Assembly (NCBI GenBank): GCA_022414725.1
Contig: CM039462.1
Location: forward strand, 38,987,186 to 39,051,185
Direction of reading: 5' to 3'
DNA from: Microglena sp. YARC
Taxonomy: Eukaryota > Chlorophyta > Chlorophyceae > Chlamydomonadales > Chlamydomonadaceae
DNA length: 64,000 nucleotides
The position numbers and the translations under genes are program-made. The notes under the pieces were generated by a model. That model was not told where the DNA came from, did no database searches, and was given only the letters and a program-made list of their open reading frames with translations. Positions 60,711 to 64,000 of the stretch are shown here, piece by piece (the first letter of the stretch is position 1; each line of letters begins with the position of its first letter).

Positions 60711-60953
60711 CACAGAATCGCGCACTCACACGGATGTATCTTTACATGTTCCTTTGAAAACTTTTTTGATTTTCGGGCCATTCTCTACACTCAACGGAAC
60801 ATAAACAACAAGGCGTCGACAGACGCCAAGCAACAATAAACAATAAGGAGGCGACAGATGTCCAGCAAAGAAACTGCCTTACATGAAGAATTGCACGTCA
60901 ATAAACAAAGACACCGGGTTCTTTTGATTTTGTTGTACCCAGTGATACAACAA
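60711..60953. other. Intergenic with family 2 repeat trace
   Basis: ctacactcaacggaacataa at about 60786, then caacaaggcgtcgacagacg. No gene of confidence. Confidence 0.45.
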
Positions 60954-61472
60954 CTACCCTATGCGCCATCGATTGCCGCAGCCATGGCACGTCACGAAAA
61001 TGGAAGCCGGTTCGTCGCACGACCTCGTCTGTACCTCCACGTAAGAGCACTGACGCTGCTTGCAGCGGGCGCACTTGAACTGGTCCGTCGTTGCGTTAGG
61101 ACGAGCGTTCATGATGTACTGATCACGCTCACGTGAGCGGAGAATGATGTCGTTCCAGAGAAGAGGTAAGGCGTCCTCAGCACGCAGAAAAGGAATGTCG
61201 CGCGGACGGAGATGCGGTGAGACAACGGAACCAGTCTTGTTGTTGTCCGGCTTGTTATCGACCAAAAACGAAAGTCTCAGAGAGAGAGCGTGGTTTTCCA
61301 CGTAGCACGAAGAGTCGATGTTGGAGAGTACGAACCGGAGCACAGAACAGTACACAGAAATAAACAACGGGTTGCTCCAACTTCGCGTAACGTTCAAAGA
61401 ATCGCACTTCTCCAATGTTCGGTTAAAGACAGCCGTCTCCATCTCGCGAATATACTTGTTGTCCACACACAT
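60954..61472 (-). CDS. TFIIS-like transcription elongation factor
   Basis: From ATG 61472 (MCVDNKYIREMETAVFN), 172 residues. The C-terminal 45 residues form a TFIIS zinc ribbon: FKCARCKQRQCSYVEVQTRS, CDEP in place of the usual ADEP with the two acidic residues that reach the polymerase active site, then FVTCHGCGNRW. TFIIS restarts stalled RNA polymerase by triggering transcript cleavage, and would serve the viral enzyme whose RPB1 lies at 40-44.7 kb. The N-terminal part corresponds to the central helical domain. Intact, size usual for NCLDV members. Confidence 0.88.
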   Translation of the reverse strand: MCVDNKYIREMETAVFNRTLEKCDSLNVTRSWSNPLFISVYCSVLRFVLSNIDSSCYVENHALSLRLSFLVDNKPDNNKTGSVVSPHLRPRDIPFLRAEDALPLLWNDIILRSRERDQYIMNARPNATTDQFKCARCKQRQCSYVEVQTRSCDEPASIFVTCHGCGNRWRIG

Positions 61473-61637
61473 CACGGGATGCTACAATTGTCATTACGTC
61501 GTGAAGGTAAGTACGAGCCTGGTCACGTAGAGAGTGCCATTGTTTTCTGGCTTTCAAGAGACTGTACTTGCACATCCTCCATCTTTCTCGATGACATACA
61601 TTTTGCATACTTGCGACAAACGTTTACACTATTTTAT

Positions 61638-62300
61638 TCAATGAACATGGGCATTTGTTGGCCATGCCCTAACCTTTGTCATTGTCTTGTCCAATTCCGC
61701 GGTGTACAAGTCGCCCATTACGAGTGTGAGAAGAAACTGGTCGTCCATTGTTTGCGTTTGCGTGAGAGGAAGCATCAGAATACACCAGAAGAGCCGCGGG
61801 TCCCGAACCGCCATAAGCAAAAGAGACATGCGATAACTCCCCGAGCACTTGATCATGCGCACAAGCATGCCGGCACGCAGAGTCAATCGCGGGTCTATGA
61901 TGGTGTGTCTGAAGAAAGACGTCACGTCCACTTTTACGTTTCCAGAGAAACGAGTTGATAGGGAGGCGAATAAGATGCGGTTGTGAGAGGGGCCGGAGAT
62001 GAATTTGTGATCACAACACATATTATCGGAATGAGATTTGTTGACATACCTAGATATCGAGAGCTCCTCCTGCGAGTAGTTGTTTGTTCTACAAATTAGG
62101 TTCTTATATGGCGCTCGATCAGTAGACGAAACAAAAGACAGGGGACCGATCCATTTGACATGTAGTATCATTGCCATAAAGTATCGGATGAACATTGAAG
62201 CTCTGACGAAATAAGAGCAGATGTCTATCTTCGTGTGCATGTACACATTAAAACGACACTCGGGATTGTCGCATGGACATTCAAACTTACGGAAGAACAT
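61638..62300 (-). CDS. Unknown protein, 220 aa
   Basis: From ATG 62300 (MFFRKFECPCDNPECRFNVY). Several Cys in the first 20 residues (CPCDNPEC) could bind a metal. The rest is beta-rich, with many hydrophobic and basic stretches (RYFMAMILHVKWIGPLSFVS, LTLRAGMLVRMIKCSG). It sits upstream of the TFIIS-like gene on the same strand. No family recognised. Confidence 0.55.
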   Translation of the reverse strand: MFFRKFECPCDNPECRFNVYMHTKIDICSYFVRASMFIRYFMAMILHVKWIGPLSFVSSTDRAPYKNLICRTNNYSQEELSISRYVNKSHSDNMCCDHKFISGPSHNRILFASLSTRFSGNVKVDVTSFFRHTIIDPRLTLRAGMLVRMIKCSGSYRMSLLLMAVRDPRLFWCILMLPLTQTQTMDDQFLLTLVMGDLYTAELDKTMTKVRAWPTNAHVH

Positions 62301-62539
62301 TGTCGAAAAACCTTTATTTTAATGAGGTAAGCTGTGTAGAGGAATGAACGCATACAACTTTATAGGGACATTTGATACAGTCAACGGAATACTAAAATGA
62401 AACCGCTTCGTGTACGGCATACCTTACGGTGTAACCAGTTGAGTGTAGCATCCCCATCCACAATCAAGCGCGCAGCCCTCCTCGGCTGTACTGCGGACAG
62501 CGCCCCAAAAAATATATAACAATAAAATTTAAAAAATAC
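62301..62539. other. Intergenic with family 2 repeat
   Basis: gatacagtcaacggaatact, aaatgaaaccgcttcgtgta, acggcataccttacggtgta (62373-62438) lies between divergent genes. AT-rich tail at 62500-62540 may hold the promoter of the next gene. Confidence 0.6.
62373..62438 (+). repeat. Dispersed repeat, family 2
   Basis: Nearly identical to 119-183 and 6567-6635 over 60 bp, including the ACACC/GGTGT-like stem. Confidence 0.8.
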
Positions 62540-62776
62540 ATGGAACCGTATAATTTTTTGCAAAAACAAATAAATACCGACCAGCCTGGCAGAATTATCG
62601 CCGTATTTATCATATCCCCAATTCTTTTATACAAATCTCATAAATATAATGACTGGTTTATTTTCATCTTTTCCATCATTTTATTTTCATGGGATCTATA
62701 TTGGTTGGTTTGTGAACCTCCAAAAAAATGCAACAACAACAACAAAATGCTACTGGCTCCCGTCACCGCATCATAA
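62540..62776 (+). CDS. Small membrane protein, 78 aa
   Basis: From ATG 62540 (MEPYNFLQKQINTDQ). Two hydrophobic helices (IIAVFIISPILLYKS, FIFIFSIILFSWDLYWLV) and a short tail. It resembles small NCLDV membrane proteins with a YNDWFIFIFSIILFSWDLYW type second helix. No frameshift within it; the other frame opening at 62649 overlaps its end. Confidence 0.6.
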   Translation: MEPYNFLQKQINTDQPGRIIAVFIISPILLYKSHKYNDWFIFIFSIILFSWDLYWLVCEPPKKCNNNNKMLLAPVTAS

Positions 62777-62919
62777 AGGGATCGGGAACAACAACGCAGT
62801 CAGGGACGATCACCACGGAAACAAGTACTGCCCTCCGTCGCCACTCATGCTTTCAGCAACGAGTGTAAGTGCACACCACAGGATAATGTACAAAATGAAG
62901 TACAAAACATTTAAAACAA

Positions 62920-63828
62920 TCACCTGGTATTCGGAAGTCGGAACGTAAAGTTGTGTCCACCAGTTGTGTCCGACGTATTGTTGGGATAGACATAATGTGT
63001 GCCGGCGTGCGTCACAGATGTAGGGTTCTCACCAGGAGTCGAGGAATGCATGTTGTCCGCCAAAGTATTACCAGGTTGCAAAGAAGATATAACAGGCGCG
63101 TCTATGATACCGCCAAATGCGACGCACGTCGTAGAACATGCCCCAGAATCAGTCTCATTACCACCACGCTGTTTTCTATACTTCGACATCGATAATTGAC
63201 CACCATGTGTATTACTAGTTTTAGAACCGGTTGTCGTCAAAGCCGAAAAAGCATTCAGGAAGGCCATGTTAGATGATGGAGCTTGTTGGATGGTACGGGA
63301 CTTTGGCGAAGAACGTTTCTTTGTAGACTTAGTAGTAGAAGTAGTACTCGTAGTAGCGGGAGACGATAACGTAAGCATCTTGTACGTTGTTGTTGCGGGC
63401 TTTGTCTTAGGTGGCGGATTACTCATTTTTTCTGAAACGCTTGTCTTACCATTGTTTTTCGTGACAGTGATTACAGAGGATGTGTGTGGAATGTACTGTT
63501 CGCGACGCGTCGAAGAAGAACGAAATGTGCCTTCATTATAACGTTCCGTTGTTGTCTTCGCACCAGTTGTTTTGAGTGTCGTCGCAGTATTACTCTTGCT
63601 TAAATCAACATCTGGTTTCTTCGCAGATTTTGTTACTGGCGGTTTGTTAGGGGATGCAACTGACCTTATAGTCACAATTTTGGTGGTCGTTTTAAGGTTC
63701 TTGGTAGTGTTGCTATTGCTATTGCTATTGTGTTTCTTAGTTGCTGCCGATGTTGGTCCTTTCTTTATTACTAGAGTATCAGCACCTTGTGTTGATGTCG
63801 AAGTTGATGTTGATGATGGTCTCCGCAT
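62920..63828 (-). CDS. Ser/Thr-rich low-complexity protein, 302 aa
   Basis: From ATG 63828 (MRRPSSTSTSTSTQGA). Long Ser, Thr, Lys and Asn runs with basic character (TKSTKKRSSPKSRTIQ), no predicted membrane helix, and a more ordered C-terminal 80 residues (GGNETDSGACSTTCVAFGG, THYVYPNNTSDTTGG). The composition fits a nucleic-acid-associated or heavily modified virion protein, but no family is recognised. It is divergent from the partial gene at the window edge. Confidence 0.6.
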   Translation of the reverse strand: MRRPSSTSTSTSTQGADTLVIKKGPTSAATKKHNSNSNSNTTKNLKTTTKIVTIRSVASPNKPPVTKSAKKPDVDLSKSNTATTLKTTGAKTTTERYNEGTFRSSSTRREQYIPHTSSVITVTKNNGKTSVSEKMSNPPPKTKPATTTYKMLTLSSPATTSTTSTTKSTKKRSSPKSRTIQQAPSSNMAFLNAFSALTTTGSKTSNTHGGQLSMSKYRKQRGGNETDSGACSTTCVAFGGIIDAPVISSLQPGNTLADNMHSSTPGENPTSVTHAGTHYVYPNNTSDTTGGHNFTFRLPNTR

Positions 63829-63937
63829 TAGGCAATTGTACTGGACGTTTGTTGCATACTGTTGGGGCGATTTTTTTGTAGTCCTCAGTGGGGAACAATA
63901 AAATGAAACATGATATTACGCTTACCACCACCACACC

Positions 63938-64000
63938 ATGTCATCTTTACAGACTGTGCTAGCGGCAGCGATGTTGATCTTTGCACTAGCTTATTGTTGC
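63938..64000 (+). CDS. Start of a gene cut by the window edge
   Basis: ATG 63938 opens MSSLQTVLAAAMLIFALAYC C, a hydrophobic segment that looks like an N-terminal membrane anchor or signal peptide. It is preceded by caataaaatgaaac, partly like the family 2 repeat. The rest lies outside the window. Confidence 0.5.
   Translation, partial: MSSLQTVLAAAMLIFALAYCC

Noticed and set aside
61495..61530. Perfect-looking GAAG|GTAAGTA donor site on the plus strand
   Set aside because: No plus-strand gene is supported here; the local genes are on the minus strand and need no splice at this place.
1..64000. tRNA genes
   Set aside because: I did not find a convincing cloverleaf by eye. A dedicated tRNA scan would be needed to exclude them.

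Overview
The window reads as part of a large DNA virus of the Nucleocytoviricota (NCLDV), or such a genome inserted into a protist or alga. It carries core NCLDV genes: family B DNA polymerase, the largest RNA polymerase subunit (RPB1), a TFIIS-like factor, D5-type primase-helicase, class I ribonucleotide reductase large subunit, RNase III, SNF2- and DEAD-type helicases, and several small membrane or virion proteins of the kind shared by algal and mimivirus-like viruses. Genes lie on both strands, closely spaced. A tail-fibre-like gene with an autoproteolytic Peptidase_G2 end, LamG-like modules, a metacaspase, an LRAT-domain protein and an MscL-like protein fit a virus of a unicellular eukaryote. 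I cannot place it in a family; a phycodna- or mimivirus-like lineage is the best guess.

Layout. 0.7-1.5 kb: transposon relic. 1.5-7.7 kb: RNase III (broken), metacaspase, membrane proteins, a SAP protein and a metallophosphoesterase (broken). 8-10.4 kb: decayed LamG-like modules. 10.5-14.8 kb: a minus-strand core block (virion protein, membrane proteins, D5 helicase), almost every gene frameshifted. 14.9-18.5 kb: transposon relic and two repeat-rich proteins. 18.5-26 kb: ribonucleotide reductase and a very large unknown protein. 26-31.3 kb: LRAT protein, a MITE, and an SNF2 helicase split by a spliceosomal-type intron filled with a 76-77 bp minisatellite. 31.3-45.2 kb: DNA polymerase, membrane and hypothetical proteins, RPB1, F-box protein. 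45.3-49.2 kb: a TA-flanked Tc1/mariner-IS630 type transposon carrying a Fanzor (eukaryotic TnpB-like nuclease) gene, with a deletion derivative beside it. 49.9-55.6 kb: repeat-built tail-fibre gene. 56-64 kb: transposon relic, DEAD-box helicase, thioredoxin-like protein, membrane proteins, TFIIS-like factor, Ser/Thr-rich protein.

The most notable content is mobile. One 3.36 kb transposon joins a DDE transposase to Fanzor. At least six relics of it lie in the window, and several keep the end where Fanzor 3' DNA meets the terminal repeat, the place from which guide RNAs arise in TnpB/Fanzor systems. Two further families of short TA-flanked elements are scattered between genes; one end of such an element supplies the last codons and stop of the DNA polymerase.

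Replication genes (polymerase with a C-terminal PIP box, D5, RNR), transcription genes (RPB1, TFIIS-like, helicases) and virion genes together imply a virus that makes much of its own DNA and mRNA. Many genes, including essential ones, carry single-base indels, often in homopolymers. These may be sequencing errors or real decay; the sequence alone cannot decide. Coordinates of broken genes are outer limits, and single-base positions may be off by one.
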